The position numbers and the translations under genes were made by a program. From assembly GCA_045801465.1 (NCBI GenBank), contig JBJMSU010000160.1:1-55141 (forward strand): a stretch of DNA of 55,141 bases, given 5' to 3'. The notes below the pieces were generated by a model that was not told the DNA's origin, ran no database searches, and was given only the letters and a program-made list of their open reading frames with translations. Shown in pieces: positions 32,109 to 40,302 of the stretch. Numbering within the stretch: the stretch's first letter is position 1; each line of letters begins with the position of its first letter. The DNA is from DATFWC01 sp045801465. GTDB lineage: Bacteria; Pseudomonadota; Alphaproteobacteria; Rhizobiales; Xanthobacteraceae.

Positions 32109-32765
32109 ATGGCGCTCGCAATTGGCGATACCGCTCCGGATTTCGAGGCCGAGACGACCGAAGGCAAGATTCGGTTTCATGACTGGATCGGCGACAAATG
32201 GGCGGTGCTGTTCTCGCACCCGAAGGATTTCACGCCGGTCTGCACCACCGAGTTGGGCTACATGGCGAAGATCAAGCCGGAGTTCGACAAGCGCGGAGTG
32301 AAGATCGTCGGGCTCTCCGCCGATCCCGTCGATAACCACGCGAAGTGGGCAAACGACATCAAGGAGACGCAAGGCTTCGCGCCGAACTATCCGATGATCG
32401 GCGATTCCGATCTGAAGGTGTCGAAACTTTACGGCATGCTTCCCGCGGCCGCCTCGCCCGACGGACCGCGCACCCCGGCCGACAATCAGACGGTGCGCAA
32501 CGTGTTCGTCATCGGGCCGGACAAGAAGATCAAGCTGATCCTGGTCTATCCGATGACCACGGGCCGCAACTTCGACGAGGTGCTGCGCGTGATCGACTCG
32601 CTGCAAATGACGGCGAAGCACAAGGTCGCGACCCCGGTCAATTGGAAGCAGGGCGAAGACGTCATCATCGCCGGCTCGGTGTCCGACGACGATGCCAAGA
32701 AGACCTACCCGCAAGGCTGGAAGGCGCCGAAGCCGTATATCCGCATCGTGCCGCAGCCGCGGTAA
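32109..32765 (+). CDS. 1-Cys peroxiredoxin (Prx6 type)
   Basis: A 218-residue peroxidase that reduces H2O2 and organic peroxides. The ATG at 32109 is supported by GGAGGAGGTG upstream. The peroxidatic Cys45 lies in DFTPVCTTELG, after HPKD. No other Cys occurs in the sequence, so it is a 1-Cys enzyme needing an external reductant. The long C-terminal arm (VATPVNWKQGEDVIIAG, YPQGWKAPKPYIR) is characteristic of the Prx6 subfamily. It is monocistronic, with a clear terminator about 95 bases past the stop. The 265 bases upstream show no recognisable OxyR or sigma site. Confidence 0.93.
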   Translation: MALAIGDTAPDFEAETTEGKIRFHDWIGDKWAVLFSHPKDFTPVCTTELGYMAKIKPEFDKRGVKIVGLSADPVDNHAKWANDIKETQGFAPNYPMIGDSDLKVSKLYGMLPAAASPDGPRTPADNQTVRNVFVIGPDKKIKLILVYPMTTGRNFDEVLRVIDSLQMTAKHKVATPVNWKQGEDVIIAGSVSDDDAKKTYPQGWKAPKPYIRIVPQPR

Positions 32766-32858
32766 GCGGCGCGGTAGGGTTGGCCGCACTGAGCGCACGG
32801 CGACCGGTGCCCACCGTCGACCGGTGAACGCACCGGTGGCGACACGGAAACCGCAATG

Positions 32859-32894
32859 AATGCTCCGCCGGGACTCGACCGGCGGAGCATTTTC
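32859..32894 (+). terminator. Rho-independent terminator after peroxiredoxin gene
   Basis: A perfect 13-base stem (AATGCTCCGCCGG at 32859-32871 and its complement at 32879-32891) with a seven-base loop is followed by TTTCATTT. Stem, loop size and T-rich tail are canonical. Confidence 0.85.
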
Positions 32895-33037
32895 ATTTGC
32901 TCCGGGTTACACGCATTCGAGAGCGGCGCGCGCGGCTCGCTGACGCGCTTGTGAACGATGGCGTCCGCACTTCGGGGAATTATTCGGCCTCTCAGATTGC
33001 CTACAAGTCATCTCAGATCGAGATCAGGAGAACAGAG

Positions 33038-33457
33038 ATGACAAACGCTATCCGCATATCCTCCGTTTCTGGCCACAGCATTATGCAAGAGGTCGCGAGC
33101 GTACGCGCTCACGCCACGGCATTGCTCAAAAGAATGTTGTTGGGCGCCGGTCTCACGCTTGCTGCGATAACTTCGTCGCTCGCTCAATCATATGATCCGA
33201 GCCTCGGCTCCGGCAACATCGTTCCGTTCTACGGCCAGAGTGCACCATTGCCCAACATGCAGGGCGCCGGAAACGGGTACGCCCAATTTGTTCCTCGCAG
33301 AGTTCGCAGCGCCCGCAAGCTCGATCCGCGCATCGGCCTTGGGGCGAGCACGTCGATTTGGAATCTCTACAACTACCAAGGAACGGTTGACGGTAGCGAC
33401 CCCGACCCGAACATCCGGTTCCAACTGAACCGCGAGTCGTTGCAGGGCAGGTGGTGA
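33038..33457 (+). CDS. Small secreted protein, unknown function
   Basis: A 139-residue protein with CAGGAG ten bases before the ATG. The N-terminus is long and weakly charged (about 30 residues), then a hydrophobic stretch (LLLGAGLTLAAITSS) ends at SLAQ, which looks like a Sec signal cleaved near residue 49. The mature part is short, Gly/Asn/Pro-rich and polar (GSGNIVPFYGQSAPLPNMQG, GLGASTSIWNLYNYQG), without recognised motifs or Cys. It has its own terminators on both sides and so is a single-gene unit. No family was recognised. Confidence 0.6.
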   Translation: MTNAIRISSVSGHSIMQEVASVRAHATALLKRMLLGAGLTLAAITSSLAQSYDPSLGSGNIVPFYGQSAPLPNMQGAGNGYAQFVPRRVRSARKLDPRIGLGASTSIWNLYNYQGTVDGSDPDPNIRFQLNRESLQGRW

Positions 33458-33485
33458 TTTCGCAAAACCGGCCGGCCCTCGCAGC

Positions 33486-33516
33486 AGCCCTGGACGTAGA
33501 GTCCAGGGCTTCTTGC
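33486..33516 (+). terminator. Rho-independent terminator
   Basis: AGCCCTGGAC (33486-33495) pairs perfectly with GTCCAGGGCT (33501-33510) around a five-base loop. TTCTTGCG follows. It lies about 30 bases past the stop of the small secreted protein gene. Confidence 0.8.
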
Positions 33517-33625
33517 GCTTTCATCGCCCAATTCAAATCCGCGTGAGCCGACGGCGTTCAGGGCGAGTGGAGGTTCAGCAATATCATCGACGCGCTGTGT
33601 GCTATCGAATTCCTGCAGAACGACC

Positions 33626-33655
33626 GGGAATAAATCAGCGCCTCGCTCGATCTAG
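33626..33655 (+). promoter_or_regulatory. Candidate ECF-type promoter
   Basis: GGGAAT at 33626-33631 and CGATCT at 33648-33653 are separated by 16 bases, a spacing and GGAA-type -35 typical of ECF sigma promoters. It stands about 40 bases ahead of the metallophosphoesterase gene, the first gene of an operon that itself encodes an ECF sigma factor. Autoregulation is therefore an attractive reading, but it rests on one site. Confidence 0.45.
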
Positions 33656-33693
33656 TTCCCCGAAACCCACCCACGGGTTCAGGGAGAGCGACG

Positions 33694-34641
33694 ATGAGCG
33701 AATTCGATTCCGATCAGGATGGCCGCACCGGCGTCAATCGGCGCAAAGTCCTCGAATGCATGACCTGGGCCGGCACCGGCGTGCTGTGGACCATTGCCGG
33801 CGGTGTGCCGCGCTCCATGGGCATCGTGGGTGAAGCGATGGCTGCCGAGCCGGCCGGACTGACGTTTCTGCAGATCAGCGACAGCCATATGGGATTCGAC
33901 AAACCCGCCAATCCCAACGTCACCGGGACGCTCGAGGAGGCCATTGGGAAAATCAAGGCGTTGCGGGCGAAGCCGTCCTTCATGATCCACACCGGCGACA
34001 TCACGCATCTGTCGAAACCATCCGAGTTCGATGATGCCGACCGCATCATCTCGCAGGCCGGTCTCGACGTGCATTATGTCCCGGGCGAGCACGACATCCT
34101 GGACGAAGACGTCAAACTCTACCGCGAGCGCTACGGCCGCGGCAGTCAGGGCGGCGGATGGTACAGCTTCGATGCCAACGGCGTGCACTTCATCGGCCTC
34201 GTCAATGTCGCCAACCTCAAGGCCGGTGGACAAGGCTCGCTGGGCGAGGAACAGCTGGCGTGGCTTGCGGACGACCTCAACGGGCGCTCGGCCTCCGCGC
34301 CGGTCGTCGTGTTCGCCCACATTCCGCTATGGACGGTGTACCCGACCTGGGGCTGGGGCACGGAGGACAGCGGCCGCGCGCTCGACGCCCTCAAGCGCTT
34401 CGGCTCGGTGACCGTGCTCAACGGCCATATCCATCAGGTGATGCAGAAGGTGGAGGGTAACGTCACCTTCCATACCGCGAGCTCGACCGCGTTCCCTCAG
34501 CCGGCGCCCGGCACGGCCCCCTCGCCCGGACCGCTGAAGGTCGCCGACGACAAGCTGCGCGCGCTCCTCGGCATCACCGAGGTCACCTTCAAGCCGGGAC
34601 AGCAACGGCTCGCCATCATCGATCAGCCGCTGAACGGTTGA
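33694..34641 (+). CDS. Tat-exported metallophosphoesterase
   Basis: A 315-residue calcineurin-like phosphoesterase. A probable twin-arginine signal is present (NRRKVLECMTWAGTGVLWTI), so it folds with its metals before export. The five metal-binding blocks are seen: ISDSHMG (Asp63, His65), HTGDITHLS, GEHD in place of the usual GNHD, FAHIPLW and NGHIHQ. The Asn-to-Glu change in GNHD is notable. GGGAGAG precedes the ATG. A cupredoxin gene follows after 12 bases, then an ECF sigma pair and cytochrome c in the same direction. The substrate is unknown; phosphate esters in the periplasm are likely. Confidence 0.85.
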   Translation: MSEFDSDQDGRTGVNRRKVLECMTWAGTGVLWTIAGGVPRSMGIVGEAMAAEPAGLTFLQISDSHMGFDKPANPNVTGTLEEAIGKIKALRAKPSFMIHTGDITHLSKPSEFDDADRIISQAGLDVHYVPGEHDILDEDVKLYRERYGRGSQGGGWYSFDANGVHFIGLVNVANLKAGGQGSLGEEQLAWLADDLNGRSASAPVVVFAHIPLWTVYPTWGWGTEDSGRALDALKRFGSVTVLNGHIHQVMQKVEGNVTFHTASSTAFPQPAPGTAPSPGPLKVADDKLRALLGITEVTFKPGQQRLAIIDQPLNG

Positions 34642-34653
34642 GGGCCCACAGTG

Positions 34654-35013
34654 ATGACCATAGCAATGACTCGCGGCGTGCGTGCCGTCGCCTTGGCAGC
34701 GGCAATTCTTATGGCGGCAGCCTCATTTCCCGCGCACGCCGCCGACACGAAGGTGAAGATCGACAACTTCAGCTTTGCTCCCGAAAGCGTCACGGTGAAG
34801 GCTGGGACCACGGTCACCTGGATCAACGAGGACGATATCCCGCACACCGTCGCGTCGAGCACCAAGCTGTTCAAGTCGAAGGCGCTCGATACCGACGACA
34901 CGTATGCGTTCAGGTTCACGACACCGGGCGTCTACCAGTACTTCTGCTCCTTGCATCCGCACATGACGGGCACCATCGTCGTCGAGGCGGAGACAAGCAG
35001 CGCCGTGCACTGA
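34654..35013 (+). CDS. Cupredoxin (plastocyanin/amicyanin-like)
   Basis: A 119-residue blue-copper protein. A Sec signal (hydrophobic AVALAAAILMAAASFPAHA) precedes a compact beta-sandwich. Type I copper ligands are His64 (IPHTV) and, near the C-terminus, Cys98, His101 and Met104 in YFCSLHPHMTG. The start could be the GTG immediately upstream (34651). Cupredoxins carry single electrons in the periplasm. Its place between a phosphoesterase and an ECF sigma pair, with a cytochrome c encoded downstream, suggests a small periplasmic electron path under the sigma factor's control. Confidence 0.88.
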   Translation: MTIAMTRGVRAVALAAAILMAAASFPAHAADTKVKIDNFSFAPESVTVKAGTTVTWINEDDIPHTVASSTKLFKSKALDTDDTYAFRFTTPGVYQYFCSLHPHMTGTIVVEAETSSAVH

Positions 35014-35146
35014 CGCCGAGTCGCCGAACATGAACGTGGTCACTATTCACGGCGATCGCCAAGTGTCCTATGACAAGCCTGCGTCCGGCGATCGGCCGCG
35101 AGATGCGTCCCATTCGATCCCGCGCACCGGCAAAAGTGGAGACGCG

Positions 35147-35683
35147 GTGAGAGGCGACGACGAGAACACGCGCTTCGCCAGCCTGGTGCTGCCGCATCTC
35201 GGTGAGGCCTATTCGCTGGCGCGGTGGTTGACCGGCAACCGCACCGACGCCGAGGACGTGGTCCAGGACGCTTGCCTGCGCGCCTTTCGTGCCACCGGAA
35301 GCTTTGCCGGCGGCAGCGCGCGAGCCTGGGTGCTGACCATCGTGCGCCACAGCTCCTATGCTTGGCTGCGCAAGAACCGCCCGACCGCGCTCGTCGTAGT
35401 GGAGGACCTGGAGGCGGTCGAGAGCGCACAGGCAAACCCCGGTGATCCGGACGCCGAGACGCCGGAAAGCGAACTCATCGCCAAGACGGAGGCCGCGCAT
35501 CTCGAAGCGGCGATCTCGGCCTTGCCGGCCCCGTTTCGTGAGACGCTGGTGCTGCGCGACGTTCAGGGTCTCGACTATCGTGAGATCGCGGAGGTGACCG
35601 GTGTGCCCATGGGAACAGTGATGTCGCGATTGGCCAGGGCCCGCCGCCGCCTGATCGCCACGCTGGGAAGGAAGCAGTCATGA
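35147..35683 (+). CDS. ECF RNA polymerase sigma factor
   Basis: A 178-residue ECF sigma factor. The GTG at 35147 is preferred because GGAG lies six bases upstream and the product then has normal ECF length; an ATG at 35030 would add 39 low-complexity residues. Region 2 is seen in LARWLTGNRTDAEDVVQDAC and LRAFRATGSFAGG, and region 4 in ALPAPFRETLVLRDVQGLDY, REIAEVTGVPMGTVMSRLA and RARRRLIATL. The anti-sigma gene begins inside its stop (ATGA overlap). It belongs to an operon with a cupredoxin and cytochrome c. Confidence 0.88.
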   Translation: MRGDDENTRFASLVLPHLGEAYSLARWLTGNRTDAEDVVQDACLRAFRATGSFAGGSARAWVLTIVRHSSYAWLRKNRPTALVVVEDLEAVESAQANPGDPDAETPESELIAKTEAAHLEAAISALPAPFRETLVLRDVQGLDYREIAEVTGVPMGTVMSRLARARRRLIATLGRKQS

Positions 35684-36450
35684 CGCGTTCGACCTTGCAG
35701 GATGATCCGACGCTGCTGGTTCACGCCTATCTGGACGGTGAACTCGATCCGATCAATGCGCTCGCGGTCGAGCAACGTCTGGCCAGCGATGCGGTGCTGG
35801 CGGCCGAATACGAGCGCGTGCAGGCGTTGCAGCAGGTCATCCGCGAGCGGCTGCCGCGCGAAGTGCCGCCGCCGGGTCTGCGTGCCCGCGTGCAGGCAGC
35901 GGTGTGGCCGCAGCCCCGCTGGCGACTGTCCGGGCAACCATCATGGCGCGCGCTCGCCGCATCCATTCTCGTCACCGCCTTCGTTGCGAGCGGCTCGACC
36001 TGGATGGCGCTCGCCCCACGGCCGGCAGAGGAGGTCAGCGGAGCCATCGTCGCCGGCCACATTCGATCGCTGATGGCGCCGCAGCCGATCGACATCGCTT
36101 CGTCCGACCGTCACACGGTGAAACCATGGTTCAACGGGCGAATCCCGCAGGCGCCACGGGTCGTCGATCTCGCCAAGGACGACTTTCCGCTGGTCGGCGG
36201 ACGGCTCGACGTGGTGGGCCGTATTCCGGTTCCCACCCTGGTTTATCGTCATGCCAAGCATCTGATCAGCCTCACGGCCGTGCCGGCATCCGGCAGCGCA
36301 AATTCGCCGCTGGTTGTTCATCGCGTCGAGGGTTATAACGTGCTGCGCTGGATCGACGATGGCGTCGCCTACTGGGCAATCTCCGATATGTCCGCGGCGG
36401 ATCTCGACAGATTTGCCCAGCTGTTCCGGACCGCCTCGTCCGACCAGTGA
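35680..36450 (+). CDS. Transmembrane anti-sigma factor
   Basis: A 256-residue protein, translationally coupled to the sigma gene by a four-base overlap. The cytoplasmic part begins with DDPTLLVHAYLDGELDPINA, a pattern seen in membrane anti-sigma factors (AYLDGELD). No HxxxCxxC zinc motif is present. One transmembrane helix follows near residues 88-108 (WRALAASILVTAFVASGSTW), then a periplasmic domain of about 145 residues (PWFNGRIPQAPRVVDLAKDD, FPLVGGRLDV, VPTLVYRHAKHLISL, GYNVLRWIDDGVAYWAISDM). Such a domain is typical of the RsiW/ChrR-unrelated family found in Bradyrhizobium relatives and may sense a redox or copper signal. Confidence 0.85.
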   Translation: MTRSTLQDDPTLLVHAYLDGELDPINALAVEQRLASDAVLAAEYERVQALQQVIRERLPREVPPPGLRARVQAAVWPQPRWRLSGQPSWRALAASILVTAFVASGSTWMALAPRPAEEVSGAIVAGHIRSLMAPQPIDIASSDRHTVKPWFNGRIPQAPRVVDLAKDDFPLVGGRLDVVGRIPVPTLVYRHAKHLISLTAVPASGSANSPLVVHRVEGYNVLRWIDDGVAYWAISDMSAADLDRFAQLFRTASSDQ

Positions 36451-36548
36451 GCCCCATTCGGGTCGGACTGGCTCCGCGCATCGGCCAATCCGTGTCGCGC
36501 AACGACTGAACGCGCTTCTCGCGCTACGCAGGTCATCGGAGGCGTCGC

Positions 36549-37073
36549 ATGCGTTTGCTCGCCGTCATCGGTCTTCTTGCCATCCTTGCCGCAATCGGCG
36601 CGGCGGTCCTCTTCTTCGGCGGGTTCTATAGCGTTGCGGCCACCGCCGAAGACCCCGGCTTCGTCAACTGGGCGCTCATCCGCGTTCGCATGGCGTCGAT
36701 CAATCGTCATGCGGCCGAGCAGCCGCCAGACCCGCTCGATAATCCTGCCCTGGTGCAGGCGGGCGCGCGCGCCTTCGCCGAGCGCGGCTGCGTCAACTGT
36801 CACGGCGCACCGGGCGCCGAGTGGGCCAAATTCTCGGAAGGGCTGCGCCCCGACCCGCCGGATCTCAAGGATCTCGTGAACGATCGCGAGCCGCGACACC
36901 TGTTCTGGGTGATCAAGAACGGCATCAAGATGACCGGCATGCCGGGCTTCGGTCTCATCGGCACCGAGGACAAGGAGATCTGGTCGATCGTCGCTTTCCT
37001 CAAGAAGCTGCCGAACGTATCGGAGGCGGACTTCAAGGCCTGGAGCACCCCGGCCCCCGGCGGCAGCCGCTAA
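36549..37073 (+). CDS. Membrane-anchored c-type cytochrome
   Basis: A 174-residue monoheme cytochrome c. An uncleaved N-terminal helix (LLAVIGLLAILAAIGAAVLF) probably anchors it to the membrane with the heme domain in the periplasm. The heme motif CVNCH covers Cys81 to His85, and the likely Met ligand is Met131 in GMPGF. GGAGGCG precedes the ATG. It starts about 100 bases after the anti-sigma gene, so it may be in the same operon. With the cupredoxin gene upstream it could pass electrons to or from an oxidase. It ends only 11 bases before the convergent EamA gene. Confidence 0.9.
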   Translation: MRLLAVIGLLAILAAIGAAVLFFGGFYSVAATAEDPGFVNWALIRVRMASINRHAAEQPPDPLDNPALVQAGARAFAERGCVNCHGAPGAEWAKFSEGLRPDPPDLKDLVNDREPRHLFWVIKNGIKMTGMPGFGLIGTEDKEIWSIVAFLKKLPNVSEADFKAWSTPAPGGSR

Positions 37074-37084
37074 CTCACGTTGCA

Positions 37085-37945
37085 TCATGCGGCGAGGAGC
37101 AACGCCACACCCGCAACGGTCAGCGCAACGCCCAATGCGAGCCGCGCGCTCCGGTCGGCCTTCCCGAGAATGATCGCGCTGCCGGCAACGGTCACCAGTG
37201 GATAGGTGGCCACCAGCGGGGACACGAGCGCGACCGGCCCGTTGGCGAGCGCCGCATACATCAGCAGCACGGCCAAGCCATTGCACAGGCCGACCGCGAC
37301 GAACCACAGGCGACCACGCGTTGGCGTGCTCGGCTGGAAGGACTGGGTGCGCGATCTCGCGGCAGCGACGACAACGAGTGAGGAAACCAGATAGCTCGTG
37401 AGTGCCGCCACGAACGGGCTCGGCCAGATTTCCAAACCGAGCTTCACGGTCGGCTGCACCAGCCCGCGGAGTGCCGCCGCCGCCAGCGGAAGCAAGAGGT
37501 ACCAGGAACGCCAATGCACGCCTTGCTGGCGCGTCGCCGTCAGGACGACGATGCCGGCGACGATCATCAGCAACCCGCCGAGTTGCGACAGGCGCAGAGC
37601 CTCGCCGAGCATGATCGCGGCGGTGGCGACGGCAAAAACGGGGGCGAGATTTCCCAGCGTTCCGGTGATGACGGGCCCGAGCGAGCGATTGGCCGCGAAG
37701 GTGAGCAGCGTCACCGCTCCGGGATACAACAGACCCACCGCCGCGAAGATGGGCAGGGCCGTCCATGCCGGTGTGCTTTCGACGAGAACCACCGGCGCGA
37801 GGCAAACAAAGAGAAGCGTGGATGATGGGATGCTGATTGCAGCGCCGGACAGCGGCGGAACATCGCGCAATCCGAGCTGCGTCAAGACGAGCGCCAGTCC
37901 GAAACAGAATGCGGAGCCAAATGCAAGGACGACTGCGACGCTCAT
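37085..37945 (-). CDS. EamA/DMT family transporter
   Basis: A 286-residue membrane protein with ten predicted hydrophobic helices in two repeated EamA halves. The ATG at 37945 starts MSVAVVLAFGSAFCFGLALV directly at the first helix; the open frame upstream of it is polar. Conserved family features include a Pro/Gly-rich end of helix 3 in each half (FAANRSLGPVITGTLGNLAP and YAALANGPVALVSPLVATYP). Such proteins export amino acids, drugs or metabolites. No substrate can be given. It is separate from the genes on either side. Confidence 0.85.
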   Translation of the reverse strand: MSVAVVLAFGSAFCFGLALVLTQLGLRDVPPLSGAAISIPSSTLLFVCLAPVVLVESTPAWTALPIFAAVGLLYPGAVTLLTFAANRSLGPVITGTLGNLAPVFAVATAAIMLGEALRLSQLGGLLMIVAGIVVLTATRQQGVHWRSWYLLLPLAAAALRGLVQPTVKLGLEIWPSPFVAALTSYLVSSLVVVAAARSRTQSFQPSTPTRGRLWFVAVGLCNGLAVLLMYAALANGPVALVSPLVATYPLVTVAGSAIILGKADRSARLALGVALTVAGVALLLAA

Positions 37946-38037
37946 CTGCTGCCCTGGAGCATTTGAAGCGAAAGCCTGGGCCGGCGTGATCGGGGGGTGG
38001 GCATCGGATCGCGTTAAGAAATGCGACAAACAAAACA

Positions 38038-38835
38038 CTACCCGAACGCCCAGGCGCCGTATCCGACCACCCGATCGCGGGGGCCGGCGGTGTCGCCGGA
38101 ATTGCACAAGGCAAGCCGCTGCGCCTTCAAGCCGCGCCGTTCCGCGTGCTTGAGCAATCCTGCTACCGCGAGAAAGCCGCAGGCATCGTTGGGCCCGACA
38201 GCGGCCCCATCATGGCGCTCGATGGCAGCGGCGGTGGTGGCATCACGGCGCATGGCGGTGTCATAGCCGAGATAGTGCGACAGATCGGAGCTGACGACGA
38301 TCAGTGCGTCATCCCACAGCGGCTCGAGAACCCGCGCCACCGCCTCCGGCGTGGCATCGCCGACCAGCAGCGGCACGAGCGAGAATGGCCCCAGCACGCT
38401 TTGCAGGAACGGCAGCTCGACTTCGAGCGCATGTTCCGGGGCGTGCGGCGCGTCGGCCGCGGTCACGCCGGGAAGATCGCCGATAGTTGCCAGTGCCGCC
38501 CGGTCGACCGGAACGCGACCGAGCGGCGTCTCGAAGGCCTCCGCGCGGGGAATCGCAATCCCGTCAACCGCCACGTAATGCGCCGGTCCGATCACCACCA
38601 CGCGCGCGAAGCCCGGCGCGCTGTCCCGGAGCGTGGCAAAGGCGTGCGCCGCTGCCTGCCCGGAGTAGATGTAGCCCGCGTGCGGGGCGATCAGGGCCTT
38701 GGGCGGCGGCCCGCGGTATTGCGGGACCGCTGCCAGCAGCGTGTCTACAACCGTCCGCAGTTGCTTCGGGTGCTCCGGATAAAACGACCCCGCGACGGCG
38801 GCCGGTCGGACGTTCTCGCCTCTCGTGGTCCGCAT
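38038..38835 (-). CDS. amrB: AmmeMemoRadiSam system protein B (MEMO1 family)
   Basis: A 265-residue protein of the MEMO fold, related to extradiol dioxygenases. The ATG at 38835 begins MRTTRGENVRPAAVAGSFYP; a start eight codons earlier (GTG/ATG) is also possible. The family sites are KALIAPHAGYIYSGQAAAHA, VVVIGPAHYV, HALEVELPFLQ and SSDLSHYLGYDTA, which provide the conserved His and Asp residues of the MEMO pocket. It is read divergently from the radical SAM gene amrS, with only about 60 bases between them, so the two share a control region. No third component (AmmeCR1-like) is seen here. Confidence 0.9.
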   Translation of the reverse strand: MRTTRGENVRPAAVAGSFYPEHPKQLRTVVDTLLAAVPQYRGPPPKALIAPHAGYIYSGQAAAHAFATLRDSAPGFARVVVIGPAHYVAVDGIAIPRAEAFETPLGRVPVDRAALATIGDLPGVTAADAPHAPEHALEVELPFLQSVLGPFSLVPLLVGDATPEAVARVLEPLWDDALIVVSSDLSHYLGYDTAMRRDATTAAAIERHDGAAVGPNDACGFLAVAGLLKHAERRGLKAQRLALCNSGDTAGPRDRVVGYGAWAFG

Positions 38836-38898
38836 GCTTGTTTCGCCTCGGCGCATCACCAGATAGGATGACAGTGCTCAACGTAGGTCATTGAAGCC

Positions 38899-40002
38899 GT
38901 GGATCAACCGGTTTTGGGCGGCGCGCCGGGCCGCTACTGGCATCGTCTCGACGATGGCCGGCTCCAATGCGACGTCTGCCCGCGCTATTGCAAGCTGCAT
39001 GAGGGTCAGCGCGGCCTGTGCTTCGTGCGCGGCCGGTGCGGCGACGAGATCGTGCTCACGACCTACGGCCGCTCCTCCGGCTTCTGCGTCGATCCAATCG
39101 AAAAGAAGCCGCTCAACCACTTCCTGCCCGGCACGCCGGTGCTGTCGTTCGGCACCGCCGGGTGCAACCTCACCTGCAAGTTCTGCCAGAACTGGGACAT
39201 TTCCAAAGCGCGCGAATTGGACCGGCTGCAAGATGCGGCTTCGCCCGCCGCGATCGCGCAAGCCGCGGGAAACAGCGGCTGCCGCTCGGTCGCCTTCACG
39301 TACAACGATCCGGTCATCTTTCTCGAATATGCGGTGGACGTGGCGCAGGCCTGCCGCGACCGCGGCATCAAGACGGTGGCGGTGAGCGCCGGCTACATCT
39401 GTGCGGAGCCGCGGGTGGAATTCTTCCGCCACATGGATGCGGCCAACATCGACCTCAAGGGGTTTACCGAACGCTTCTACAAGACCCTGTGCTCGGGCCA
39501 ACTCGGCGCGGTGCTCGACACACTCGTCTACCTGAAACACGAGACGAAGGTCTGGTTCGAGATCACGACGTTGCTGATCCCCGGCGAGAACGATTCCCCG
39601 GCCGAGGTCGAGGCGCTGAGCCGCTGGGTGATGGACCACTTAGGGCCCGACGTGCCGCTCCACTTCACCGCGTTCCACCCGGACTGGAAGATGCGCGACA
39701 AGCCGCCGACGCCGCCGGCTACGCTGCACAGGGCGCGGCGCATCGGTCGTGAGATGGGGCTTCGCTATGTCTATACGGGCAATGTGCACGATCCCGCGGG
39801 CCAGACCACTTACTGCCACGTCTGCGATGCGCCGCTGATCGGCCGCGACTGGTACGACCTGACGACGTGGGCGTTGACGCCTGAAGGAAGCTGCCGCGCT
39901 TGCGGCATGCCATGCGCCGGCGTGTTCGAGGCGCGCCACGGCCGCTGGGGCCGGCGCCGTCAGCCGGTCCTGATCGACACATCGAACGCGCTCTCGGCTT
40001 GA
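38899..40002 (+). CDS. amrS: AmmeMemoRadiSam system radical SAM enzyme
   Basis: A 367-residue radical SAM enzyme, starting at GTG. The [4Fe-4S] cluster motif CxxxCxxC is CNLTCKFC (Cys89, Cys93, Cys96), followed by QNWD, as is typical of the AmrS/PflA-like subfamily. An upstream Cys set (CDVCPRYCKL...GLCFVRG) and a C-terminal Cys cluster (CHVC...CRACGMPC) are additional metal-binding regions found in the family. Its partner amrB is divergent next door. The reaction is not known; the trio occurs widely in bacteria and archaea, with human counterparts of two components (MEMO1 and AMMECR1). Confidence 0.93.
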   Translation: MDQPVLGGAPGRYWHRLDDGRLQCDVCPRYCKLHEGQRGLCFVRGRCGDEIVLTTYGRSSGFCVDPIEKKPLNHFLPGTPVLSFGTAGCNLTCKFCQNWDISKARELDRLQDAASPAAIAQAAGNSGCRSVAFTYNDPVIFLEYAVDVAQACRDRGIKTVAVSAGYICAEPRVEFFRHMDAANIDLKGFTERFYKTLCSGQLGAVLDTLVYLKHETKVWFEITTLLIPGENDSPAEVEALSRWVMDHLGPDVPLHFTAFHPDWKMRDKPPTPPATLHRARRIGREMGLRYVYTGNVHDPAGQTTYCHVCDAPLIGRDWYDLTTWALTPEGSCRACGMPCAGVFEARHGRWGRRRQPVLIDTSNALSA

Positions 40003-40302
40003 AACTAAGAAGCCCTGCGCCGGCCTCGCCGCGCCATCCGATGCGTGTTGCGGGCAAACCCCTGCCCTGTCGCTTGGTATCGGAGGCGACGTCCCGGCCG
40101 TGCGAGAGCGGCTTATCCAGCGGGCGCTGCGGATCGAGGAGGTGGAGCGCAGGCCTGACAATATTTTTGTCGGCGGGTCAACATTGAGGCCGCACGCCGC
40201 ACCGGCACCTTGAATTCGCGCCCGCGCAAGCATCGCAGGGACATCAGCAGGCGCGACCATGCACCGCAGCTGCGGCCGTCCACGCGCTTGCGGACCTACC
40301 GG
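40003..40302. other. Intergenic region, nothing recognised
   Basis: Three hundred bases between the convergent amrS and aapP genes. No coding frame, tRNA or clear terminator was found. A short AT-rich stretch (CAATATTTTTGTCGG near 40158) is the only compositional feature. Confidence 0.5.

Noticed and set aside
32345..32827. Plus-strand open frame within the peroxiredoxin gene in another frame
   Set aside because: Shadow of the peroxiredoxin gene, with an Arg/Gly-rich product.
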